The notes under the pieces are model-generated. The model worked only from the letters and a program-made list of their open reading frames with translations. It was not told the origin of the DNA and did no database searches. Both the position numbers and the translations under genes were made by a program. Shown in pieces: positions 34,511 through 48,388 of a DNA stretch of 64,000 nucleotides; position 1 is the stretch's first letter; each line of letters opens with the position of its first letter. Origin of the DNA: Epiperipatus broadwayi (Eukaryota > Onychophora > Udeonychophora > Euonychophora > Peripatidae); the NCBI GenBank assembly GCA_028023455.1, contig JAQFVV010006352.1, positions 1,384,204 through 1,448,203 on the forward strand. Direction: 5' to 3'.

Positions 34511-37085
34511 GCATTTGAACATTATTATGTTATCATTTTTGGCTTTTCTTCAATATTTTATTATTTATAATGTTAGTTTACTTTACACATTGCTTGTCAT
34601 GTAGATCTCTTCCAATATCATGCAAATATAATAAATCTCATATCAAGCTGAGAATGCTCTGATAGGTTCTACCATAATACAAAGAAACCAACAATTTTAC
34701 TAAATGGTAGATTATTCAGCCACAGTATTTTATTGTTAGTATTTCTGATGAAAAAATTGTAATTATCAATAATTTGTTTATTTATTTAAACTTATGCAAC
34801 ATATTTGTAAAATATTCATTTTAAATTAAATTAAAAAACTATGTGATGACATATGGGTTTTATTTTAAATTGCTTGTTTTTAAAACATAATTCATAAAAA
34901 TACAGTTGCAATAAAGCAGAAACCATTTTTACTAACTAACAAGATTTATTTTTATAAACACCAGTAAAAAATGTTTTTATAAAATTGTAATAGTAATAAT
35001 TTTAATTTTGAATTTTAGACATATTTTTATTTGTTTATGATGCCTCAACTAAAATTCGTTTCCATTTTAAAAAAGTAATTAGAAAAAGAAATACACTGTT
35101 AGATAATTTTTATTAATACACAATATTATGACCAATATAAAAAGAGCAAATATTACCAAAATTATTCCTAGATAATTTTAAAAAAAACAAGAATGGGAGA
35201 AGTTGGACTTTAAACAAGTTAAAAGAATGGGTAGCTAGCTTGAATTGTATATTCCAGAATAGAGAAGACATCTCGTTTTTAGTCACTTATGATATTGAAG
35301 CACATTAGTTGATATAAATGTATTTATTAAATAATATAGTGGTAGCATTAAGATATATATGTATATTGTAACAGATGTGTAAGCATATCTGTTATATGAA
35401 ACATTTAAAAGTATATTAAGAATATTCAATATAAAAAAGAGTATATTATTATTTAAATAAATAAAAAGGTCTGTTAGTTTAATAAACAAGATAAAGAAAT
35501 TTTAGAATAAATCAAAAGTTTGTATCTTAATCTGAAGTTAATAAACAAAATAGAAAATAGAAGAAAAAAATATATAATTAAAGTGTAACGAAATTATGAA
35601 TTTTAATTAGATTTACTATCTGAAAGGATAGCTTATCTTTCTTTTTAACTGAAAATACAAATTCCAATATGTTAAGTGGCATAACCATTGAAATAAAAGA
35701 AAACCAATTAAGTAAAGGTAACTTAAGGATTATGAAGTTACTTAGTGAAATGATTTGAATTAAAAATTAATTGTAATGTTAATGATTGTGCAAAACTATT
35801 TAATCAGAGAAAAATACAGTCTAATAAAAGATCAAAATAATTTTTGTAAATTGTCTATTCAGGAAAGGATTATATTTTACTGGGAGTCACTAATATCTTC
35901 AACTGATTAGATAATAAATACTATAATCAATTTTGTAATTAAATAAATCGATATTAAAAAAGATTAATTAATTAAAAGAAGTTGAAAACTAATTAATGAC
36001 ATTGGTAAACTCAGACAATGATCTTAATAATGATATAAAAGCTAGTAAAATTTCATTATATTCAGTGTGTTGTTATTTATTAAATTATTATAATCAGTCC
36101 TGCTGTTTTTCATTTTACTATTAGAATTATTTGGCTGATATTTTGATTTTAAACTCATTAATTTGATTTAACTGTGGTGAGTTATACTAATTTTGAAGAC
36201 TCCTTTATTGAGAATGACCCATTCCAGTGATGTATAACTATTTATGCAGATCCTTAACATCATCATGCATTGCTAAACTCACAACAGGGTATTAATTTGG
36301 TTTTACCATCCAGTTCTTGTGCATTTGACAGTCTGAATTGTGGCAGATATCCTTGACCTACCATTGCTGATACATTTATTGATTATTATGGAAGACTACT
36401 TCTGAACAAGGTCATGCAGCTCTGGAACAAAGAAGTGACAACTGTTAAAAGAAACTAGGTAGCTTGTGCAGAAATGCCAGCCATGAAATCTATTAACTTT
36501 CAAAAAGACAGAAGTATCATTCCAGAAAACTTTTAGCAAAACGTAAGTAAATATATGCAATAATTCAAATCTAAATGTAAAATGATACAGAGTAAGATTT
36601 CATTCTTTTATAAACTGTTATAAAATTATAAATAGTTGAATTCATACTACTTATTTTAAAATGGACTTATCTATACTAAATAATTCTGTAATTAGTTTAA
36701 TATAGTTTCAGTTTTTATTACTGTTATAATGTTTTTGTGAATAAATATTTTGTTTTAAGTAGTTAGTTTGGCTTAATTTTTTCTTTCCATATCTCACCAT
36801 ATAACAGTTAATTAAGAAAAAAGTTTGCCAATTGTACTGTTTATGTTTAAATATGCATTGTCTGATAACATAAATTAGGTAAGTTTCTTATTCATTTGGA
36901 CTAGTCATATAATCAAATGCAGAATATATTGTAAAATCTTCTTTTGGTGAACATTCCAGTCAAATTGGTTGGATAGCACCCAAGGATTTATCCCCAGTAT
37001 AAATAAAAATATCCACAGGAGATGTATTTTTTTTGTTGCAGTTGTGGAGCAAGTCTTGAAAATTAGATGCAGTTTGGATAGTGAT
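34511..37085. other. AT-rich DNA without recognisable genes
   Basis: I see no motif or repeat of note. A patch at 36230-36545 is more complex and ends in a donor-like GTAAGT at 36542, but all frames are interrupted. Confidence 0.5.
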
Positions 37086-37088
37086 TTA

Positions 37089-37248
37089 GACTGCACTCAC
37101 TGCTATTTTGAATTCTAAGGACCACCCAAAACCATCACTGATGCATCTTAATGATAAATGACATTTAATAATCCACACAGGATCACTTTGATATACCAGT
37201 AATGATTGTGGATAGTCCTTAGAATTCAAAATGGCAGTGATTGCAGTC
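37089..37248. repeat. MITE of 160 bp sharing the same ends
   Basis: The same left end pairs with a right end at about 37213-37248 (TAGTCCTTAGAATTC..GCAGTC), giving terminal inverted repeats of about 40 bp flanked by TA at 37087 and 37249. Either this is a short internal-deletion derivative nested at the end of the larger element, or the larger pairing is between two separate short elements. Confidence 0.75.
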
Positions 37249-37251
37249 TAA

Positions 37252-37765
37252 ATACTAAAAGCTTATAACTTCTAAAATAAAAATTTTATTACAATAATGA
37301 TAGTCAAAGTGCTGAAGTATTCAGAAAGAGGGAAGGATGTTTTTGACAATACAAATATCCAAAGAATGCAGAAGTCTTATCAAACCAAGCTTATAAATTC
37401 AAAATACTAAAAGTTTATAATTTCTAAAATATGAATTTTATTACATTATATGTCTGTAACTATATGTTGAATAAATGTAAAATTGATCAGCCAAACTTAT
37501 AAAATACTAAAAGCTTATAACTTCTAAAATATGAATTTTATTATAATACATGCCTATAACCACATGTTGAATAAATATAAAATTGATCAAACCAAGCTTA
37601 TAATTTTAAAATACTATAAGCTTATAATTTCTAAAATACATATTTTGTTACAATATATACCTATAACCACATGTTGAAATAATGAAAAATTGATCAAAGT
37701 AAGCTTATAATTTTGAAATGCTAAAAGCTTATAACTCCAAAAATACAATTTTATTACAAAAATAA
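37252..37765. repeat. Minisatellite, about five diverged units of roughly 97-151 bp
   Basis: The marker TACTAAAAG(C/T)TTATAA..TCTAAAAT recurs near 37255, 37406, 37504, 37612 (as TACTATAAGC) and 37718 (as TGCTAAAAGC). Between markers the units share an 'ataaccacatgttgaa' block and a 'aaattgatcaaa' block followed by AAGCTTATAA. Unit lengths vary from about 97 to 151 bp. Confidence 0.85.
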
Positions 37766-38376
37766 AGTATATTAATTTTATAATTAATTGGATTTTTTCT
37801 TACCAGAAAGAAAGTGTGATGTTGCATGCTTCCTTTGTTACATGTAATTAAAAAAATGGAGATAAGAAATAATAGTATTGTTCACATTTGATCTTTTGAT
37901 GTGAATATCAGATCTACACTTAATCATGTGAGGTTCTTATGAAATTTGTACTGTAATTTTTTTAATTATTGATGTAAATTGCAATTTTGTAACAAAGCAT
38001 CATATCATGACCACATGTAAATTATTCAATGTCATTTATCACTTGGATGAGTCAGCAGTGGGTTTGTGTGGTCCTTAAAATTCAAAATGACCGTGAGTGC
38101 ATGCTAAATTAGTACCACAGTTTGTATGTGTATATACAATCTTGGTCTGACCATTGATATGGTTAATACATAAAATGTCTTGACCATATTAACCTGTCTG
38201 CTTGCATATTGGTCTTATATAAATTATTATTGTTAAAATTAAAATATAAAAATAAATAAATAGTAATCCATTCTATAATTTCATACCAAGTGGTATAATC
38301 AAAGAAGATCATTATAATATGTAATTTAGATAGAGGAAAACAATCTTGCCCTTGTGCTGTGAATATACAGCATTTT

Positions 38377-38663
38377 ACATCAGATAATGAAAATTATTTT
38401 TCACATATAAATCATGATAAACAGAGTAGCCAAAAATTGAAAAAATATTAATTACAATTAACAATTTGCCAAGCGCTTTTGGTACAGTATACCAGAATCA
38501 TGGTGACATATTAGAACTGCCAATATGCAGTTCCAATATGTCACCATGAGTCTGGTATATTATACTGAAAGTGCTTGGCAAATTGTTAATTGTAATTAAT
38601 ATTTTTTCAATTTTTGGCTGCACTTTTTATCATGACTTATATGTGAAGAATAATTTACATCAA
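38377..38663. repeat. Near-perfect 290-bp palindrome
   Basis: The left arm 38377-38520 and right arm 38527-38663 are reverse complements with few mismatches and small indels, around a 6-bp centre (CAATAT). Shared blocks include AATATTAATTACAATTAACA and CATGGTGACATATT. It has no coding capacity. The folded strand would be a hairpin of about 140 bp. Confidence 0.9.
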
Positions 38664-41600
38664 TAAATATTTTTAAGAAATGGGCAGCCATTAACCTATT
38701 ATTAAATAAATCATATTCATTGGCAGTACTAAAAATAGACCTTGGTCTAATTTAAAAGATTTTCAAATCAGCTTACTATTATTAAAGATTCAAATTATAT
38801 ATTGCAGAACAAAGAAAATATTTCATTTATTGAAGAATATTAAGAAATTAACTGAATGTAGCTCTGCAGTTTATTATATTTATTTATAAAATATATTATC
38901 ACTATTATATTTTATTTTTATTATGATTTTATATATACATATATGTATAAATGGATCAAAATTACTTTATCAGTATGTTTTTTTTTAATTTTTCTTTTAA
39001 TTTAGTATTTCACAGTAACATCAGTTCGCTCTTTACATACTTTTAATGTTTAATTTTTTTTAAATACACTTTTGTTAATAAAATAATTTTATAGTAATCT
39101 TTGTTTCACATGCATATATATATATGTATGTGTGTATATATAATCAGAGTCTATTTTTAATTATTAATATAAACAGGAAATAAAAATATGCATACATTTT
39201 TATTTTATGCATTCTTTTAGGAGTCTTTCTTTATCTAATTGGAATACGTGTTTACATATTATGATAAGAAAAATAAATGCTTAATATATTTACATAAAAA
39301 ATAATCAAATGGTTTATTGTCCAAGAAGTTGTATGGAGTTTGAATATTAGAAGAGACAGAATTGAGTTGCATTCCATAGATGCCGAATAAAAATCACAAT
39401 CAGATGGTGTTAACCATTGATTAACATAAAAAGGTAAACTCAGCAACCAAAGGCTGTTCCATTAACAGAGTTTTATCATATTACAATCATACTTTTCATT
39501 TATAAATAGGACATTGTAATATTTATCTGACTAGTCTGAGAACTTTGCTTTCCAGCTCAAACCTAGATGCTGATTGTTATTAAATAAATGGAAAAATAGG
39601 CTGCCGGAAAGCCATCTTTAAAAAATCCTGTATACTTTAAAAAATCCTCAACTATTTAAAAAATAAGTCTTTATGATCTTCACCAAATTTGAATTCAGGC
39701 CATGACCACGATTGGAAAGTACTAACTAATATACTTTACAATTATGTAATTAAAATGCATTAACATTTGTTATAAAATTAATTCTAAACCTTTTATTTAA
39801 ATATAAGATCCTTTATAGTTTAATGCAATAGTAAATATGAGAATTAAACTTCCATGAAACATAGCTCAAATCTGTCACTTATAGTATTCAAAAATTCATA
39901 TGAATTCCTAAGTAACAAACCATTTTACGTGAATATAATAAACTGTTATTTGTGATGTTATAATATATATGGAAAAGAATTCTTTAAGTGAATACATGAA
40001 ATTACAACTAATTCCATTCTTTCATTCTTTGTTTGAAAGTTGGTGCCTCTTTTAAAGCACAGCAGGAAAAGAAATGTTTTTATTCCACTCAAGCCCTAAT
40101 AAATAAACCAATATTTGCAATCCTAATGAAATAGAACATAAAGAGATTACGAACTTAACTTTTCTTTACAGTAAGCTTGCAATTCTTATGACTGTACTAT
40201 TTTTAGTCAACACATAAGTGGTAAAGATACGAGGGTTAATACTTTCTAATTTCACTTAAGTACAGCAAAAATTAATAATTCAACTACAAGAATTTTAACA
40301 GTTTATAAATTATTCAAAAGGCTAAATAATAATATATCTTTTTGATTGATTATAGTAAAATGATAGTCTGGAAAAAAAAGAAGAAGAAAGACAACTTTGA
40401 ATGAAAATCTAAAATATTTTCATTTAACGATTTTGTTTTTTTTTAAAAATACTTTCTATTTTTAAAATCTAGTGAAAAGAAAAAAAATTGAAACTGAACA
40501 ATAGTGAAATATTAATAAGCTAAGAGTTGAGTTTTTAAATCTTTCAATTACGCTAAAGCAAAAGTTTCAGTTGATTATAAAATAATAATAATAAAAACAG
40601 TATGTCAAGAAATTTTACTATAATTAATGACATTTTGAAAAGGACATAGGAATACAAATAAAAAAATCTTTCAAAAATTTCTCAAAAGACAACAAAATTA
40701 AAGTTTTAAGATTTTAGTTATATTCGATTCCACTCACACATGTTGTGTGTATATATTACATGTAATAAATTTCACTTACATAAATTGACACAGAATGATT
40801 TATGAACATATGTATCTACCATGTTTTTAAAATATGCTGTTAATTATTAATATTTGGGCTTAGAAATTGAAATAATAAATAGTTTTTTGTTATCAATTCG
40901 AACTATTCATAAAAGTATTGTATATTTCAACAGTCCTATGGATAACAATCGGTGCATTTAACTGCAGTATTAACAATTTCCCGTTTAACTTTAAATTATT
41001 TACTAAATAACCTCTTTTGTTATTAAAAACTCCTTTATCTATAATAATTCTAATTCTATTTTTTCACTATCTCTGTTTTCAGTTAATCAAATTCCAAACA
41101 TATTTCAAAGCACTAAATTTCCTAATTACCATCCTCATAATTAGACAATCTTGACAGTAACCTTCATATTTTTTTTTTTTTTTTTACATTCATTTTCTTT
41201 TCTTTTTTTCATTGTCATCAAGCCTGTGTACTATTTTATTAAATTTCCTCTCAGCATTTTCATCTTCGATATCATTTCATAAATCTTTTTTCAATGTTAC
41301 CTTTACAATTATCAAAAACGATTCTCATTTAGTTTTTGTCTAAACAAATATTGAAAATAACTGTAGCAATCTCATACCAATAAACAATGCATGACTCTTG
41401 ATGATACAAAGTCCTAGACATAAAAATGGCCTATTTTGTCACCTCTTTCTTCTTAAAAACCCCTTTTAATGACATAAAAGATACAATGTTAATCTAGGTT
41501 TTAATATGTGTAAAATAAATTCTATATGGTAATCTTAATCAGAAGCTAATCAGCCTTTGTCATGCATTGTTTAGTCATGTTATTAACCCACTGATATTAT

Positions 41601-42860
41601 GATGAGTGTGCATGACACTCAAACCCAAACACAAAATAGAGACTTTTTAAAGAATGGTCATTTTATCTCTGTATATAAATGTAATTATATAGACCAATCT
41701 AAAGCATTTCAGAATGATAGCATTAGGATTTAATCTTCATAACTTTGCATCCATTATATTATTAATTTATAGTCAAACCCACAAAAACTTTTAAATGTTC
41801 CGCTGGTAAATACTCACTGTAACATCACTGACTTAGTAACATGACAAAACAGTGAATGTCGAAGGCTGATTACCTTGTAATTAAGAATTACTAATGAAAA
41901 CTGTGGTTATAAATTATATTGTTATTATATAGAAATCTTAGTAAACTAAAATTCATAAGTTAATGAAAAGTGATCATAAATTATATTTTTTAATAAAAAA
42001 GACAAAAAAAATAATGTATTAACTTGAATGTAAGCAATAATTTTTTAGACATTCATACAAAACCTACTATGTTTCTGAATTACACATTCTTTTTCTAATT
42101 TTTGTTTAAAATATTCTGGGCCTAATAGTTTTTTTCTCTTTTAACAGGGATACCAGAATGTTATAACTATTTTTAAAACTAAATCTTATTAACTACATCA
42201 AAAACATTTACTATTAATAGTCACTGCACAACTGTATTTATATATTTTAATTCTATTTATTTAATCAATTAGTTTACTCTTAATCAGTTATCTCATTAAG
42301 TTTATTTGATCTCATTGAGTCAATCTTTAAATCATATATAAAAAAGCAACATTTTATAAATATATTAATAAATAAATGTTTTTCAATAATAATATTTAAA
42401 AAATATCATATACAAAATTTATATAATAGATATTTGAGAAAAGACAGTATCCACATTTAAAGTATCATTGAAGATTATTTCAGTTTTTAATTCCAGATTT
42501 ATAGTCAATCAACCAATACTGTAATTATAAATAAATGAAGATAGAATATATTTTTATGACACCTAATATTAACACTAGTGTGGATCTAATTAACACTAGC
42601 AGTGGATATTAAGTGTAACATAAAGCTACTTTATTTAAATGATTATGATTTTTTTTAAATATATGTAATGCAAGAAACTTTTATTATGTAAACATCTAAT
42701 GACATTCTAAATTCTGCTTTCAATAGAAAAAAAATAAATAACTTTTATGAATTATTTTTTATATAGTTTATGCTAATTTTGCTATTCTCAAAATCTTTCT
42801 GTTCTGGGCAAATATATGGATTCCATATTCAGTAGAGGTAGCCTTACTAACACATTTCTA
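38664..42860. other. AT-rich DNA without recognisable genes
   Basis: About 4.2 kb has (TA)n and (TG)n runs near 39112-39145 and a T run at 41167-41184. No family motif was found on either strand. Confidence 0.5.
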
Positions 42861-42867
42861 AAGTAGA

Positions 42868-42987
42868 AAATCTATTTCTTTACATCAATTCTATCATTTA
42901 GTATAATCTTGAGAAGTTAATACATACCATTACCAACTCAAGCTTACACTAAATGGCAGAACTGAAGTAAAGAAATAAATTTATAAC
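42868..42987. repeat. Short fold-back element, arms about 45 bp
   Basis: The blocks 'tatttctttacatcaattct' and 'catttagtataatcttgag' on the left are matched in reverse complement by 'ctcaagcttacactaaatgg' and 'agaactgaagtaaagaaata' on the right, with about 25 bp between the arms. Confidence 0.7.
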
Positions 42988-45900
42988 CATTATATATCTA
43001 TTAGTAGAGTAATTAATGTTAAAATATCTGTATCTTTAAATAAAATTTCTCAAATAACTTCTATTTAACAACTTATATATTTTATTTTCAAAATATTTAT
43101 GAAAACATGAATTGTATGTTTTTTAAAGATCAAAATAAATATTGAACTCACTTTTTTTAATTATTTAATATAAAATTTTTTTAATATGAATTGTAGTTTT
43201 TGTCTGTCAACTTTTTTTAATTCAAATTCATCCTTAAATAAATAGGAATATGTTATAGTTAACCTTCAATGGCTGCAGTGGACTTTAATCATGTAAATGT
43301 TATAAGCAGTATCTTATATTTTTCTTAAAAAAAGTATTTGCTTTATAAAAATATCATTTCAAATTTGATTTTTTATAAGCATTATTTTGCAGAAATGGAG
43401 AAATAAAATTATTTCTGTTTAACTGGATTCAGTGGATTAATTTCTTATAATCATTTATTATAATAAAATAAATTTGATTTTTATTATTGATGCCATTAGT
43501 TACAATAAGATTTATAATATTTGTTTTAAAAACTAACAAAAAAGTGGTCATTTGAAAAAGATTTTAAAAATTTATAGCCATTTAGACTACAAGCAGTATG
43601 AGATACTGCTATGCCTGAAAAGGGGATATAAATTTTAAAATGCACAAGTTAAATTCAAATTAATTTGATTTTTACAAAATAGATGCATACTTAGAAAAGT
43701 ACTGTAAGGGGTATCTATTCAATTTAAAAAATAATATAAAATTAGGGCAATTGAATATTGATAAGAGTATCAAATATTGCTTAGAGACATTGCTGGTTTA
43801 ATATGGCTTTTTGGAATAATGTGAATATTTAAAAAAACTTTTAGAATTTCTTACATGTTTCCAGTAATCTGTCTGTGGAAAATAGATAATAATGAAAAAA
43901 CAAAGATTATAGAGATATGATATACATTAATAAAAAAAATATCTATACCATACTAATTCAAAACCCAAATTTAAGAAATTAATCAAAATTGTTTTTCTGA
44001 GATAAAAAAAATCTAATCAAATAGTTAGAAATAAAAACAATAAAAAATATTACACATTGCTTTAAAAAAAATCAAAATATCTAAAAACAGAGTAAATTCA
44101 ATAGCAAGATCTTAATAAAGCTTTGGGAGAAGTATTAATAATATTATAATATAGAAAAAATAAAAAAAATTGGATCACCAAAGAATTGTGAAATTGATAT
44201 TGGAAAAATGAAGGTTTAAAAGTAGAAAAAATGCAGAATGCAGTATAATGCAAAATGCAATGAAGTAAAAAAAATAGTTAAGAAAAATATTTTAAAAAAT
44301 TGGAAATTCAATATAAAGACATAGAAAAAGATCACAGTGAATAAATCCAGAGAAGTAGATAACATAAAATAAATTTTAACAAATAATATTCAAAACAGAA
44401 ATTAAAAGTTCAATGTATAGCATAAAAAATATTAGATAATAAATGTAAAAAAGGCAACAAAATAAAGAAAAATGTTAACAAATGATAGGCAAAGCAGGGG
44501 ATAATAAAAGGTGAACATGAAATCAACAAAATTAAATGCTTAATAAATATTTGTGATTACTTAAGCTTATATGTAGTGACACAACTGAGATGAGAGAAAA
44601 AGAAATTGTTACTGAAAAGATGAACTTCTTCTTTTAAGTTAATTTGTGATTTGTATGAATAAACATAGTTATTTATGAAAAAACTATTTATTTCTGGAAA
44701 TGTAAAAATTGTAAGACAAAACTAAATAGTTAACAGGTGATGTAATAAGAAACACTTTCAACTTAAACAATAAACTCAAATAATAATGATCCACTAATTA
44801 TTTTTTAATTAAAATAGATATACTATTAGTTCAATTTTAAATATTCCTAAAAGGTTGTGTGATTCAGTAGCAGCAGACACTTATGGCCTTGACAACTCTA
44901 ACAAAAAATAAATTATTTTAAAGATGAGTTCATAATGACTATGCAAAGCAATCTATGACCCATAAATACATCCATGTATCGAACATGTTTCTGTTTATTT
45001 AATATGACTGTCTTTAATTTCTTCTGCAGAAAACTTTTATTTTTGAAATACTTCATTACTATCTTATATTGTAACTCTTCAGTGTATCATTTCTCTGTCA
45101 TATCTTTCCATTAGAAAATGTCTTTGAGCTAATTCTTATAAATAGAATTTACCTCTCCAAACAAAACCATGTTCAAGCCCACTGTAAAACAACTTTTTAG
45201 AAAATTTTATTATTAATTTATTTTAAATGTCCAATCTAACAAAAATGTGATTATATAATAGTGATTTTATAATATCACATCTAAAGAGGTGAAGAATATA
45301 TTGATTGATTTTATGGTCATACTAGTATATTTTAAAATTATACAGAATATTCATAAATGAAAGTTTTCTAATGCATTTATATTGAGTCAAGATAATATCC
45401 TAGACTCATTTCCATATATTAAAATAAAGCAAAATAACAATGTATGCAACTAATTTTGTTACAGCAGTTATTTCCCTGTCATGAAACAGTAGGATAAAGT
45501 CTGCACTGTATCTCAACAACTTCTATTTATCACAAGTACAAATAAGGATAGAAACTTATGTCATTTATAAAACTGAATCATCATAAACTAAGCCAGGAAG
45601 TAATAAAATTTTAGAAAGAAACTAAAAAAAATATGTTAAAATTTTGAAGATAAACTCATACACAAAAAAGATTAAAATTGAATATGTTTATAAAATAATA
45701 AAATTACATAAATAAAAATATCAAACAAGATAGGTATATTAGATATAATTATTACAAGTGAAAAAGTTAGTGAAATTTTAATTAATTCTAAAGATTTTTT
45801 TTAAAAAAGTGAAACTTCAAAACTTGAAGATAAAATTGTTTTTATCAAATCTATAAATAAAAAATATGAGATTTTTTATTTGAAAAGAAGAAAAAAGAAA

Positions 45901-48045
45901 AAATTGAATTTATGTATAATAAAATAAATTCTGTTGAATATTTGCATTTAAAAAAATTACTTTTGATATATAATTAATTTCTTAAAAACAATTCATAATA
46001 ATAACTAATTTAAATAAACTCCTAATTATAACTAAACGAAAAAATAAGTACTTAAAGCCCTTACTGGCTCACTAACACTCCTTCAAAAGTTAAAAACATT
46101 CCTAACTTCATAAATTTCAATAAGTTTGTAATCTTTCAAAAATGTATTATTTGTATAATTGTTTGTGTGTGTGTGTGTGTGTGTGACACAATTCTCATAT
46201 TTACGAATTATTATTTGTTTTAATTTTCTTATTGCATTTATGTGTGTGTGTGTGTATCAAAGATGAATTAGGCATTGTTTGAATCATATGGATTAGATAA
46301 TAAACTAATTTATTTATTTAAAAATACCCATAATAATTCCAAAGCTTTCATATAATATGCAGAAAAATTTGAAGCTATTTTGAAACCGATGAAGACACAA
46401 CACAAAAAAATTCAATATCACTATATTTCTCACATATTTGGAAATAATAATAAATAAAATTTTTAAAAAAGTGCGAAAAAACATTAGTGCATAAAATGAA
46501 AATGAATAGCTTAAAATATATGGATGATATGAATAATCATTAAATAAAATGAAAATCCTATAATCAGCATTAGAAGTGCTAAACAAAAGATGTGGATTGT
46601 AAATAAATATGGTCAATATAAAATCATTAATGAGTTGGAAAATGGCAAATGAAAAAATAAAAATAATGGAATTGAATTAGGCAATGTATAGTTTTATTTT
46701 TCTTATAAGTAAAGTTAGTAATGATCTAGCTGAAAAACAATTAATTAAATTAAAAATAGTCAGAGGAAAAATATATTGGCAATATATACATTAGATTTAC
46801 GTAAACATATCAAATTATGAACCAAATTAGATGCAATGGAAACTTGCATATTTGTTAGAGTTGTATTCAGATTTATACTTTATTTAAGTGCAGTAAATCT
46901 TTCTTTCAGTGTAAATTCTGGTCGCTCACCTGAATTATAGATATTTCAAATATCAATTATTATATTTCAACCCTCTTCCATCCATAATAGTTTAACCAGA
47001 ATACATTTTTCATCTACACCTACTACTCACTTTTTTAAAAGGGCAACCCTTGAAAAACCTAAACATGGCAAAAACAAAACTTCATATTATTTCAATAGTG
47101 CACTTTAACCTACAAATTTATGATGTCCTTTATATAAGAAGGTTTCCAATAAAATATTCATATTTATTTGAACATAATTGTAGTAATCATGTTAAGACAT
47201 GAATAGAGTAATGAGTAAATTAAACACTTGTTTATTTCTAATGCTTAATACCAATACTAAAATATAAGAAATTATTACTAAAGTCTCATTTGTTAATTTT
47301 ATTTAGTTTAATATAGTTTTTTTATTAATTTGATTACTTTATTTATATATATGTATAGTTGATTGTTTTGTTTATTAGATAAAACATATAAATAATTATT
47401 ATTTTACTTCACTTCATATATTATTATAGGTAATGAATTAAACATCAGATTTAAATGTTATCCCACTTCTGAAAAAGTTTATCTAAAACTATTAAAAATT
47501 TAAATATGGGTGCCTGCTTTGATTATTTAGGATTTTGACATAAATGATGGAGAACTTTGTTGTGCAAAAGTGCAGTCTCTCTGCCATGCCTAAGATGGGT
47601 TTGTATCTAGATTGAATAAATTTGAACATTTTTAATAGTCTTGGATTTTTCTTTCAGGTAGCCAATTCAGATAGATTAATAAATACAATATGATGGGTAC
47701 AATCTTCACTATTTCTTTATAAAGAGTGATTGGAAAGGCCATTGCTCTAGTATGTTTGCGTTAAAAAGGCTGTTTTATCTTTCACATATATGATGAGAGT
47801 GAGTATTCTTATTGTCACTATTAAGAACAATAGATGAAACATCTTTACATCCTTTGTATAATTAGTTGATATTGATAATGATGTTTACTGTCTTAATCTT
47901 AGCTTTATGATGCTTATTTTTACTTCTTTTAAATCATAATTTTAGAATAAGGGTTATTACCAGTTCGTTACCATTTTTTTTAAAATTAATTTTATGCACT
48001 TCATTAATTAGTACAAAATTCTTACACATTTAGATAACACTAGTT
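42988..48045. other. AT-rich DNA; (TG)n microsatellites
   Basis: This stretch holds an 11-unit (TG)n at 46164-46185 and a shorter one at 46242-46254. The A-rich stretch 43900-44560 has weakly coding-like texture, but I could not identify any protein family. Open frame 46616-46314 on the minus strand is Phe/Ile/Tyr-rich as expected from composition alone. Confidence 0.5.
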
Positions 48046-48049
48046 ATAT

Positions 48050-48388
48050 ATATATAATATTTAAATTTATATATATTAAATATTGTAATATTCACACAAA
48101 TTTAAAGTTATTTTAAATAAACAATAAACGTAAAATAAAAGAGGCTATATTAATTTCACGAAATCGTCCAATGTTAATGAATCCGCAATTACCAAACATT
48201 AAAATACCAGAATTGTGGGAGAATTGAATTGAATTATGGGAATTATGAAATGATGTCTCGTTTTGACGTTATATAGTTGACAAAGACTACAAAAAGTATA
48301 GTCGAAAATACTTCTAATAAAATAACTTTAAATTTGTGTAAATATTACTGTGTTTAATATATATATAAATTTAAATATTACATATATT
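48050..48388. mobile_element. Inverted-repeat element (MITE-like), about 340 bp
   Basis: The left arm (about 48053-48115) and right arm (about 48317-48385) are reverse complements over roughly 65 bp, sharing TAATATTTAAATTTATATAT and CACAAATTTAAAGTTATTTT. The centre has no ORF. Flanks are TA-rich, so a TA target duplication is possible but cannot be proved. Confidence 0.75.

Larger units (their letters stand above)
37089..38104. mobile_element. TA-flanked inverted-repeat element of about 1 kb
   Basis: The left end GACTGCACTCACTGC..TTTTGAATTCTAAGGACCAC is matched in reverse complement by the right end (about 38070-38104), and the match extends inwards for roughly 100 bp, including a shared 'tgataaatgacatt' block. 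TA lies on both sides (37087-37088 and 38105-38106), as with Tc1/mariner-type insertions. No transposase ORF is present. The interior holds a minisatellite, and a second inverted copy of the end at 37200-37248 also ends in TA. Confidence 0.7.

Noticed and set aside
36230-36547. More complex patch ending in GTAAGT, considered as an exon
   Set aside because: All frames contain stops and no acceptor-bounded open segment could be found.
43900-44560. A-rich stretch with coding-like texture, considered as a LINE linker region
   Set aside because: No RT or endonuclease motif and all frames interrupted; composition alone could produce the impression.
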